Source: Toxonevra muliebris
Taxonomy: Eukaryota > Arthropoda > Insecta > Diptera > Pallopteridae
Direction of reading: 5' to 3'
Assembly (NCBI GenBank): GCA_963691655.1
Contig: OY829329.1
Location: 60,463,408-60,527,407 of the forward strand
DNA length: 64,000 nucleotides
Shown here piece after piece: positions 11,826-23,100 of the stretch (positions within the stretch are counted from its first letter, which is position 1; each line of letters begins with the position of its first letter). The notes under the pieces are model-generated. The model made no database searches and was not told where the DNA came from. It was given only the letters and a program-made list of their open reading frames with translations. Both the position numbers and the translations under genes were made by a program.

Positions 11826-13550
11826 AACTTATTTTAATGATTGCAAAAATTATGATACTCCTATTTCTTGCCATGTCTCTAGTCTCTTTGGAAATATTTC
11901 ATACTACAATGTACTACTAGAACTCTCATATGCAAAATAGTATAGTATTATAGTATTAAAATGATAAAACTTTAAGCACATATTACTTGAAAGCCCACAG
12001 ATATTATTAAATTTAACCGAAGTTCATAAACCTGCAGTGCATTCTAGGAATCGTACACACCTAGTCATTCCAATCAAATAGATATTTTTATGTACATATT
12101 TGTTTAATTTTCGTAGAAAGTCTTATATTTAGCTCGATGACATGTTGTATAACTTAACGGAAATGCCGAGCATACTCTTATTACTTAGTATAATTGAAAA
12201 ATTAAATACATGTATGTATTTGTGTCTATGTATGAATACGGATACGCTCAATAATGCCTTTAGTGAATATTCAAGTAACTGACAATCATTCATTGTCAAC
12301 TCAAAACTAATGCAATCACAGTACACACACATATGTACACACACCACATACACATAAACACACATAGACAATTGATGAACCTATAGCAAATTGAGAATTA
12401 TCACTGACATGCATACACACACTTACACAAATACAGAGACACAAATATAATCATATCTATATTTAGGCATCTCAATAAATGCGACAATTATGAATGTTGT
12501 ACATAATTTAATTGCATAGTATTGTTCACAAGTGTGTCTCATTTATATTTAACTATATCTATACAACCATGTATGTATGCGTGAACAAATGTCATCTCAG
12601 CTGTCAAAGTGTACGTGTACACACATTCTATATTTCCAGAAATATCTATATTGTAGTTACATATATATCTATATATATATATATACGTATGTGTTGATGT
12701 GAGTGAACAAATGCCTCAAAGTAAAATTTAAATTTAATATTTAAATAAAATAAAGAAAATTGAGTGTATCAATATTGTGCATGTGAATCAGCATACAGTA
12801 TTTTATACATTTATTTCTATACTATAAACATAGTTCAAATATAATTTTCATTTATAGTGTGTATGCGTGTCATGAGTGCCTTTTATCTACAGTATACTGC
12901 CATAAGATAAGTATCTGGTATTATGTATTTGTTGCTAGACAAAAGATAAAGTTTCGAAAGTGTATTTCATAGCGTCCTAGCAAAGCAATTTTTCTGATTT
13001 TTCAGTCATTATTGTTAAACAAAAGTCATTAAAATTTATTTCATATTCTGAGTACAATTATAGTTAAATACCGTAATTTGTCTGAGATATCAATTTGGTA
13101 TTTTGATTTTAAATTTTTGGTAGCTTTTAGAATTCACAGAAATTTTTAGTGATTATAGAATTTCATCAAATTCCACCTTTACCCATCTACTATCGTCACC
13201 TTTATCTTCTAGCTACTATCTCAATTTCTAATATATCATGACCTCAATCACTTATTAATCGCCTCCTTAATCCTCTATCAATCACTATCTCAATTCCTTA
13301 TTACCACTGCTATCGATCTCGTACCATCGTCATCCCCCGTCAATCAGCATTTCTATCTAAAACCATAACCTCCCTCACCTTTCATCACCTCTTCCATCAA
13401 ATTATTATTATTCCAAACAGCTAAATTAAAATTCATTTTATCGCAGTGGTGGGAGATTATTCAGAAAGTTTATAGCAAATTATTTTCTGCCTGTCATAGA
13501 TTCTAACAAAACCGAATAGAAGCTTCTAAGACACAGAGGTTTAGAGCATT
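11826..13550. other. AT-rich spacer with microsatellites
   Basis: Contains CA-rich words near 12320-12425, an (AT)n run near 12661-12684, and C/T-rich diverged words (CACC, TCACTAT) near 13180-13400. No gene recognised. Confidence 0.55.
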
Positions 13551-13935
13551 ATCTCCTCTTGACCACTATACCTTCTTGACGCCCATTGATTCCTATTTTT
13601 TCCTGGCCTGCTCCTCGTGGCCCTAATGCCCCCTTTACCCCCATCTCGTTCTGACTCCCACCACTTCCTGACCCCATAGCTTTCTGAGCTCTATACGCTT
13701 TTAACTTTCCTCCCCTTCTGACCACTTATACCCTCCTGACTACCATATAGTCCTGACTCCTATATCCTCTTGAGCCCCACCCCATCCTGACTCCTAGCTT
13801 CTACCTCCATCTTACTTTGACCCTTCATGCCCTCATGAGCCCCATACCCTACTGGCCACGTTTTTTTTCCTGGTTCCCTTCTCCTTATGACCCCAAGCTT
13901 TCCTCAACTCAAGCCTTACCTGACGTTCAGCCTGT
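13551..13935. repeat. Degenerate CTCCTGACCCC-like repeat
   Basis: Words such as CTTCTGACC, CTCCTGACT and TCCTGACTCC recur at about 14-26-bp spacing. This is an old C/T-rich minisatellite. The short open frame over its end has no recognisable domain. Confidence 0.6.
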
Positions 13936-16900
13936 CTTGAACGCAACGAAATTACACAAATGCCTAAAAGTATGCAATATCACATGCTATTTGCTGAACT
14001 TCTTTGGTACAGCGTAACACTATGAAGTTGAGTGCATTCACTAGTCGTCGCGGTATTGAAACTTCAATGAATTTAAAGTTTAGTTCTCCAGTTTTTTTTA
14101 AGTTAACTGGGACTCGAACTAGAAAAGATTAATCTCCACCCAAAACACTGAAGGATGTGCGATGATTCCATATCGTATACTCAATTTTGTGGCTAGTCAC
14201 TGTAGGTTAATGTGACGGACACATGCACAAGAATTGTAGTTTTATATATATGTGATTCTATAATAAATATACTTAAAATTTCGTAGCAACTACACACATA
14301 CAATATAATTTATGCTTCTAGCAAAATTATTGATTTGATTTGTCGAAACGTGTCATACCTGACTGGTTGCTGCTACTTGCTAGCTTTGGTTTACTCTTTG
14401 TACATAGACTTTAATACGCATATATATGAATATGTAAACTTATGCTTGACTATGTGTGAAGACACTGCTGCCCTATAGTATATTCAGATATAAGTACGTG
14501 CAACATGTGTTGACAAGTTTTACAATATATCCACAGTATAAAATTTATGTATGGTTGTATGTTCTAAACACATGAATGCATCTCTCATGAGAAAGAGAAA
14601 TATGTACAATTAAAATTTTAATCAGATTAAAGTTTACTTTGATCATCATGATGACGTTCATAATGTTGGTGATGATGAAAAAGATGTCCATAGTTTGAAG
14701 CTAGTAAGCAGTTCGGTTTATCAAAAATATTTACGTGTACGTACATATTTATTTATATTATTACAATATTAAAGTACATATTTCAATTAAATATCGATAT
14801 TGTTAATTGTTTTTTTTATATATATAATTTTTAATCTTCTTTACTTACTTTAAGTAAGGTGTAATTACATATGTTCGCTCTACTTCTATATTTCTAATCG
14901 ATTTTTATTGTATTTATTATTTTGGAGTTTTTTTTTTTTGGTTTTTCTACATATTTTCTTTATATTCTTTGGTATTTGAAATTTACTTGAAGAAGTAGAA
15001 ACCGAATGCTGTAGATATGATGTACAATGCTCTGCTCTGCCTTTTTTTAATTTCTGATTGCTTTCTGTCTAGACATATTTAATGATTATGACTAAGATGA
15101 ATATGTGCTCAAAACATGTATGCCTTGGAATTTTTGTCTATTTCACATATTTTCCTGTTAAGTTTATTTCTTGTAGTAATTTTGACTTGCCTTCAATGAA
15201 CGGAATACAGTTTAAGTTAATTTTCCTTGTCTTAAAGCAAATATGTGTTAATTAATTTTTTTTTTTGTTTGTTTCAACCACACAAGTTGAAATTCAAGAA
15301 TTAGTTTAGCATAATTCTCGTATTCAGTATGTTTACTTTTTATTTATGAATAAGGTAAAACTACTGAAAAAAGTGTAATGAAAAGCAAATAGTAATGCCA
15401 CATTAACTTGTGTAACGCATGACTCTGTATCAAATATGATTAACTTATAACATATGATATTGCATACTTTGAGGGTTTCCTTTAGTTTAGTTAGAAATTG
15501 CTTACTAATCATACATTCTTCAACTTCTATGCCGGCTTAATGCATTTTTACCACAGAACCGTTGTAATTAAATCAAAGAGCGACAGTAAGCGGAGTATTA
15601 GTTATTCTATTTTCAATATCTATGGTATGTAAAAATTTCTAGCTTATTTTTGTTGGGCTTGAAATAAAGATGCATTTACCCTGTGTTAACCAAATGGAAA
15701 GAAAAGACCGAACAGGTCGGATAAATGCCATACATACCTTCTTTTTGCATGAAAGGTGCCATGCCTATTCGACCGATTTTCCGCATTTCCAAGGAAGAGT
15801 TCTTCTGTCTTGCTATAAGGAAGGTCTGTACCAAATTACCAAATACCAACTCAGTTGTATAGAAGGTAGGCGTGGCTATTGCCTGATGTAGAAAAATTTC
15901 ATAACTGTTGTTTTAAAAGCTATTTCATATATCTATCATATATCATTTCCTCTAGAAGGTACAACACCTACTTGACCGAGCTTTTTTTGGAGCATCACGA
16001 TTGCTTCGGTATCCGAAATATCTGCACGAAATTTAATTGAGGTCCCCTGAGTTTTGGTTAATTTTTCCGGTCATGGACATATAGATCTTGTCCGGAGCAA
16101 GTTTGATTGGGATTGTTCAAGTTGTATTCGAATTATTTCGTATTCAAAATGAGCATAAGTTCATGCAAAAGCTATACCAAAAAAGTTTAGTTCATATGGT
16201 TTTGCATACTTTTAGGCATATGAGTAATTTCATCAATTCTATGATTTGAAATTTTTTATAACAGAATTGTGTGAATTAACTCAAGTGGCTCTACAAAACA
16301 TCAATATGACTCAATTCAGTGAAAAGATCGAGCAAAAACTAATGGTTTATTTTATTTTAGTGAAAAGCGAACTTTTGGGCAAATGTTTCATTTAGTCAAT
16401 ACTGAACTGGGAAAGAATTTGTTGTGCGGTATAATTTTTTTCTAACTAATAAAAATTGAAGCTGCTCAGCACAAAATTTTTTCAAAGTTAAATTTAGTGG
16501 GAAAGCAAAATTTTGAATTAGAACTTAGAACTTGAACTTATTTGTTATAGCATTATCCCAAAAATATAAACTTTATATTTGAAAAAAAAAAACACATTTG
16601 CTACGACAGAAAACGAAACTTCCCGAAGCAAAAATCCATAGAAAAAAATAGAATTTAATTTGGAACTCAAGCTAAAGAATCTGCGGTTCACCTTAAATTC
16701 CAAATTAAAATGGCTACATTCTTCGGGTCTAAGAAGCTTACACATTATTCTAAGAAGCCAAAGAAACTATCCAAGCATGCAATTATTTATTACTGTCATA
16801 AGAAAAATGGGAAATGCATTTATTTCCTTTATTTTTACTCTTTTATCATTTCCGGTCACAAAAGAAGAAATGTGCACCTGAATATAAGCAGCGTAAACAA

Positions 16901-17888
16901 AAATTGTGTTGTTATTATATTTCAATTTCAAATAATACAAAGTGAACACTTATACAGAGAGAGAGAGAGATCCACACACACACTCAAACACACTGAAACG
17001 CACACACGTACAAATATACATTTTGTGAAAATTTGTCATTTTATAGTAGCAGCATTTTGTTGTTGTCGATTACTTTTCAAATTGTTATATTGTGTTTTTA
17101 TGCGCTTTGCTTTGTGTTGCTGTTGCTTCTTCTTCTTCTTTGCAACAGTATCAAATGTTAAATTGTCATCAAGATAATGTCAAATCGAATTTTGATTATC
17201 TTTACCTGCACACAATTTGACGTATGTTTGTGTGTGTACGTGTGTCTCACATCTCACTCGTGCATGTGCAGGCACAAACAATGAGAAAGAGTGAGAGAAA
17301 GAGAGAGAGAGAGAGAGTCAACAAAAAGAAAAAAAAATTAAAAAGAGTGAGAAAGTCATTGCTTTAACTCCCACGCTCGCTTGTTGACAGAAATTTTTAA
17401 GAGCATCACATTTCGTTGAAGATGTTCCAATTTCCAGGGGATTAATGCGATTTTATAACATTTCGTCTGTATTGAATTTCAAATTAAATTTTTTTTTCTA
17501 TTTTTTACTGTAGCATTTCGTTTTCTATAGGTGGTTTTTTTTCTTCTTTTGGTTGAAGAAAAGGGTTTTCTTTTTATTTTTGGTTTGTGACTTTTGGCTC
17601 GCACTCTCATACATATGAATGCGTGTAGACGAAAGGTGTAGATAAAAAGAAAATAAATAGTAGAAAATGACTGTAAAAGCTTTTGTTAAGATGCTTTTTG
17701 AATGTGTTTTTTTCATGTTTGCACTCTACACTGGAGCACAGAGAATTTTAATTTTTTATGGGCAACAAGACCTGAGGGAACCTTGTTTGAGAGGTCACGG
17801 GTTACGGCTCACATACACATACTGAATTCCGTCATGAATGCGATGAATGTTGATTGGATTTATGTACACTTTTCTCTGCAAACATTAA
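13936..17888. other. AT-rich spacer with microsatellites
   Basis: Short GA and CA tracts lie near 16957-17005 and 17300-17320, with T runs throughout. The 15670-15890 part is less AT-rich and has a 73-codon open frame without a recognisable domain. No gene or transposon end was identified. Confidence 0.5.
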
Positions 17889-18560
17889 AATTCCGAAAAG
17901 GTGAATGAGAGAGAGAGCAGAAGCGAATGAAGCCGAGGAAGTGAATGAGACAGTAGTGGGAATTGAGACAGAAATTATGAGAGAGATAGACAAATGAAAA
18001 TGGGACAGATATAAGGCATTAGAGAGTGGCAGATAAAGTGAATGAACAGAGGGATTTGGAGAGACAGAGAGGGCCAATCACATAGACTAAGTGAAAAAGG
18101 TAGAAGCAGTGAAAAGACAAAGAGAATGAGAGAAACAAAGAAGGTGAATGAAACTGTGGAAGTGTATGAAGCAGAAGAGGTAAGAAACACAGAGAAGGTG
18201 AAAGAGACTGAGAAAGGTGAATGAGATAGACGAAATAAGAGAGACAGAAGTCATTAGAGAGATAAGGTGAATGAAATAGAAACACTGAGAGAGGCAGAAA
18301 AAGGAAAAAAGATAAAGAAGGATAAAAACAAATAGACTTAGACTCGTAGAAAAGTAAAAGAGAAAGAAAAGAAATGGGTGAAATAACAAGAGAAATGAGA
18401 AGGTGGTTAAAAGCGAAAATTAGGGAGAAAGGAGAAGGAAAATGGTAGAAAAGAGAGACTAATGGTCGGACGGAATGTGGATGGGAGAAGAAAAGAGATT
18501 GTAGGGGAAAGAGAACGACAAAAGAAGGATGAAGGAAGAAGGTTTCTGGAAAGAAGAAAA
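17889..18560. repeat. Purine-rich (GA) tract with degenerate GAATGAGAGA units
   Basis: Some 670 bp in which the plus strand is mostly G and A, with recurring GTGAATGAGA and GAGACAGAGA words of about 12-24 bp. The open frames on both strands here are consequences of the bias. Confidence 0.75.
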
Positions 18561-19050
18561 TATGAATAAAATTGGATAACAGTTAGTTGCGAAGGATGAG
18601 GCCTGATTCAGGGCATTGCCATCTTAGATCAATGTTGTCTGCACTAGAGAATTTAATGGAGATTATATTGCTCCAAAATCCTTTCTCGACCACAAGATGG
18701 AGTATACATCTGATATATAGTTTCTTTTTTTGTATTTTTCATAGCCAACCAAAGGACTTTTCGCTAATCACATATAAATGTAGGGTAACTCATGACTATA
18801 CCTGATCGAACTCCAGAATTTTTCAAGCACATTGCATTTGCTTACCTTGCCAGAGAGATGATTAAACCCATTATTTTTACGCATCAATAAAAGTGCAAAT
18901 AAAATGTCTAAAAATATATCTTTTTTTTTTACCAACAAAACAAATAAAAGTGAAATAAATTATAAGCACACACACATATACACAAATGCACACATACTTC
19001 TACAAAGTAAAGCACAATGGTCATAAACATACTTTAATGTTTTAACCTGG
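18561..19050. other. AT-rich flank of the BEL/Pao insertion
   Basis: Ordinary AT-rich sequence with a short CA tract near 18968-19000. No gene recognised. Confidence 0.55.
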
Positions 19051-19055
19051 TATTG

Positions 19056-19407
19056 TGTAGCGAGAGATATGAATTCAAAATAATCGGACAAGTTTAGAAA
19101 ATTAATAATCAAATTCAGTTTTTTTTATTAGAAAGATCGAGAGCTTAGTGTACAGCATGCACCGTTCGTATGCACAGAAAAAAAAGATAGCAGTAAAAAA
19201 AAAGAGCGAATGAAAAAATATGTAATGGTAGTATAACATTAAAGATGAGCTTAGCGTTAAGTTTACATGGTTGCCAAATTACTTTAATTTTAATTTTAGT
19301 ACAATTTAGGAGAATTCTATTGCGATTTAATATTGACGAACTTTGTTTAAGATAATATTAGTAACTAAAAATTATGAATATATTTACAATGTATTTATGC
19401 CTAAACA
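19056..19407 (-). repeat. BEL/Pao 3' LTR
   Basis: A 352-bp terminal repeat, identical by eye to 24862-25213. It lies downstream of the coding region because the element reads on the minus strand. Its outer end abuts the target duplication copy at 19051-19055. Confidence 0.95.
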
Positions 19408-19420
19408 TTCCGCCCGCCTT
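19408..19420 (-). promoter_or_regulatory. Polypurine tract of the BEL/Pao element
   Basis: On the coding strand this reads AAGGCGGGCGGAA, all purines but one C, and directly abuts the 3' LTR. This is the expected position of the plus-strand primer. Its role is inferred from position and composition. Confidence 0.75.
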
Positions 19421-19476
19421 GTCACCTTAAGGAGGGGACGAAATAAAAACAAAATTGGAATATAAAATGAAATAGA

Positions 19477-20109
19477 TTAAACAATCGATGGTGTTGAGCT
19501 TGTAGTCAGTATAGGAAGCGGGCATAATTTAACTACTGGACGTTTTAGCGTTGAATCCTTTGTTTTAACAGTAACTACGCGAATATGACCATCACTACCA
19601 GGATGTGTTTCAATGATACGGCCAAGCAACCATTTCGCTGGTGGAAATCTATCATCAACAAGTAGTACTAGAGTTCCCTTCTTTATAGGATCTGTTGCTT
19701 GTTTCCATTTAGAGATTGAATAGAAACGTTGAATGTATTCGGATGACCACCGATGCCAAAAGCGCTCAAGCATTTGTCTGAGTAATTGCCACCGAGAAAG
19801 CCGTGAGATTGAAATGTCTGTCAATGATGGTTCTGGCACGGTTGTAAGTGCTGTTCCGATGAGGAAATGTCCTGGTGTTAAGGCATTGATGTCATTTGGA
19901 TCATCTGAAAGTGGGCATAATGGACGAGAATTTAAAACAGCTTCGATCTGTATTAGAAGTGTTGAAAATTCCTCATAAGTTAGAGAAGTGTCTCCAATTA
20001 TACGCTTCAAATGGAACTTGACTGACTTCACTCCAGCTTCCCATTTTCCGCCAAAGTGTGGTGCCGACGGTGGGTTAAATTTCCATTCTGTTCCATCATT
20101 TGCAAGCAA
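19477..20109 (-). CDS. BEL/Pao integrase C-terminal part and DUF5641 (out-of-frame continuation)
   Basis: This 210-codon frame continues the polyprotein after a frame change. It opens with the end of the integrase core: the motif PPSAPHFGGKWEAGVKS contains the third catalytic acid, about residue 24 (Glu). It then carries the DUF5641 region seen at the C-terminus of BEL/Pao integrases (around FWHRWSSEYIQ and the following beta-rich segment). The first codon of the frame is not a true start: similarity to the family continues upstream of it in this frame as far as the A7 run at 20145-20151, where the long frame departs. I read it as part of one polyprotein. Confidence 0.9.
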   Translation of the reverse strand: MLANDGTEWKFNPPSAPHFGGKWEAGVKSVKFHLKRIIGDTSLTYEEFSTLLIQIEAVLNSRPLCPLSDDPNDINALTPGHFLIGTALTTVPEPSLTDISISRLSRWQLLRQMLERFWHRWSSEYIQRFYSISKWKQATDPIKKGTLVLLVDDRFPPAKWLLGRIIETHPGSDGHIRVVTVKTKDSTLKRPVVKLCPLPILTTSSTPSIV

Positions 20110-20119
20110 AGAGGCGAGG

Positions 20120-23100
20120 TTAGATAGTTGTTTTGATGATTGTGAAAAAAAGCTTCCGCAGCTCGGAATCAGCGCCTATGAGGTTACTACCGCAGTCACT
20201 ATGGAGAGTTGCACATATTCCTCGACGTCCAGTGAATCGTTTATATGCTGCCAAAAAGCCTTCTGATGAGTAGTCTGTTGCAACTTCTAGATGCATAGCT
20301 GAGGTCGAAAAACAGATAAAAAGCACTATATACCCCTTATATATTTTAGCGCCTCTTCCTCTCCAAGTCCTCATGGTGAACGGGCCTGCATAATCTACAC
20401 CTGAATTTAAGAATGGCCTTGCTGGAGTGATTCGCGTTGACGGTAGTTGACCCATAAGTTGCTGAGCGATAACAGCTCGATATCGAGCACAGCGAACACA
20501 GCGTAAAATAAATGATCGCACAGGAGTTCTACCTCCTATGATCCAGTATGATCTACGAAGATAGGCTAAGGTGACTTGTGTTCCCCCATGAAGAGTTTTG
20601 TGATGGGCATTGCTTATGATTAAAGTTGTCAATGTTGATTCACGTGGTAAAATTAGCGGATGCTTTGTATCAGGATCGAGAAGAGCGTTACGGAGCCGCC
20701 CGCCAACTCGAAGCATGCCTGAAATATCGATAAAAGGAATTAATTTGCTAAGGAAGTTTTTGTTTGATAAAATGCGGTTTTTTGAGAGTGCTAAAATTTC
20801 ATTTGAGAAATAAGCCTGTTGAGTTAGCTTCACCCAATGAAGTAGAGCAAATTCGAGCTCAGTTGGCGTTAAAGGTGATGGTTTGGATATATCAGATTTC
20901 TTCTGGAGTATCTTAATCCCACGTTGGCATAACGCTGTGATTCTGAGTAATCTTGTAAGACTTGAGTAACGTTCAATGAGATCCCAGAGTTTCGGTTCTA
21001 GAGGATAAATAGCAGCGATAACGTGAGATTTTTCTTCAAGGTCGAAATCATGTTCAAGCCTGGAAACGCATGACGGCCATGATGAAGAATGTTGAGAAAG
21101 CCACTTTGGCCCAGTCCACCATAAATAGTTTTCTTTTAGTTGAGCCAATGATATGCCCCGAGAGGCGCAATCGGCAGGATTCTCTTTACCAGAGATGTGA
21201 TGCCATTTCGCTTGAGGAAGAGTTTCTTGGATAATGACGACTCGATTTCTGACGTAATCTTTCCACCGCGATGGATGTGCTTGAATCCAATTGAGAGTTA
21301 CTGATGAATCAGTCCATAAATGAACTGGTGCATGTGGTATATTTAGCACTTCTCTAACGTAAGCTACTTGTTTTGTAAGCAAAGCTGCAGCACAAAGTTC
21401 TAGCCTAGGAATCGTCATCTTTTTGAGTGGCGCTACTTTTGTTTTTGCTGTGATAAGAGAAATTTTAGCATCATTGATTTCATTAAGAACACGAAGGTAA
21501 ACAACAGCTGCCATAGCGTCTTGAGATGCATCCGAAAAACCATGTAATTCCAAAGCGAGCACGTTTGCACAAGTTCCGATCCAACGAGGAATGGAAATAT
21601 GAGAAATATCTGTCAGTTCATCTATAAACTGATTCCAGCGTTCAGAGAGTGAATCAGGAAGTTGCTCATCCCAGTCGATTTTTGCAAGCCAAAGTTCTTG
21701 CATGAAGATTTTGGCACGTATTGTTATTGGTGCTAGCCATCCGAGTGGATCGAAAAGTTGTGCAATACGTGAGAGTACTTTCCTTTTAGTAGGTGATGCA
21801 TCGTTCTCTATATTAAGCGTAGAAAACACAAACGCATCAGAGGTGGGATGCCATTCAATACCTAACGTTTTGTAGAGAGGATTGTCATCTAGGTATCTTT
21901 TTGTTGAAGTTGCATGTCGATTGATTGAGAGATCAGACAGAATCGTTAAATCATTCGCTGTCCATTTAAGTAGATTGAAACCGCCCGCTTTGCAGAGGTT
22001 GTCTAGATCTTGAACCAACTGTTTTGTTTCGTGAGGAGAGTCTGCTCCACCAAAACAATCATCTACGTAGGTTCCACGAAGTAAAACGTTTGTTGCGAGA
22101 GGGAAACGATGTCCTTCATCTTTGACTAATTGCTTAATTACGCGATTAGCTAAGAAAGGAGCGGGTCCAAGTCCATAGGTAACCGTGGCTAGCTGATAAG
22201 TTGAATGTTTTTGAGATAATTCAGGTGACCAAAATATTCTCTGAAAAGATTGATCATCTGAATGAATCAAAATTTGGCGAAACATTTTTTCCATGTCAGC
22301 TGAAAAGACATACGAAAATTGTCGCCACCACATAATAACATCTGATAGATCTGTTTGGAGCTTGGCACCGACGTGGAGGAGATCGTTGAGAGAACGGCCA
22401 TTACTTGTGCGACATGAACCATTAAAAACCACTCGCAGTTTAGTGGAACTGCTCGATTCTCTAAGCACGCCATGATGTGGTAAGTAATATGACTGTTGCG
22501 GTTCAGGAATACCTTCAGGTATACGTATCATATGACCCAGCATCTCATATTCCTTTAAGAAGTCAGAATATAAATATTTCAACTTGGGATCACATGTGAA
22601 TCGTCCAATCATTCTAGAGAGCATTCGAGCGGCAGCTGGTCGAGAATCTCCTAGGGTATCAGAAGACTTGAAGGGAAGACGAACTACATATCTCCCAGTT
22701 GAATCTCTTGAGTGAGTGTTGAGGAAATGTTCTTCACACTCTTGTTCTTCTTTAGATAGAGCTGATTGTGTGGATATCTGAGCTTCTTCTTGAACCCAGA
22801 AACGCTGGAGAGCTTCATGCAAGTCGTGATCAATGGAACATTGATAGCTTTGTAGAGGTTGAGTTTCTTTTCGAGATTCACAGAGAGGAGAAGCTGGACC
22901 TGATATTATCCAGCCAATTGCGGTACGTCTGGCAAATGGTGAACCTGGACTTCCTTTTACTAGTTCTGGTTCAATTATTTGCGAATATAGATCTATTCCT
23001 ATGATAAGATCGATTGTACCAGGCTTCAAATAGTGAGGATCAGCCAACGTAAGTCCACGCAGATGTGGCCAATCATTTTGCTCGAATTCTAGCGACGGTA

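Noticed and set aside
17832..18389. Several overlapping frames rich in S, L and F (minus) or E, R and K (plus)
   Set aside because: Caused by the purine-rich tract; frames overlap on both strands and match no domain.
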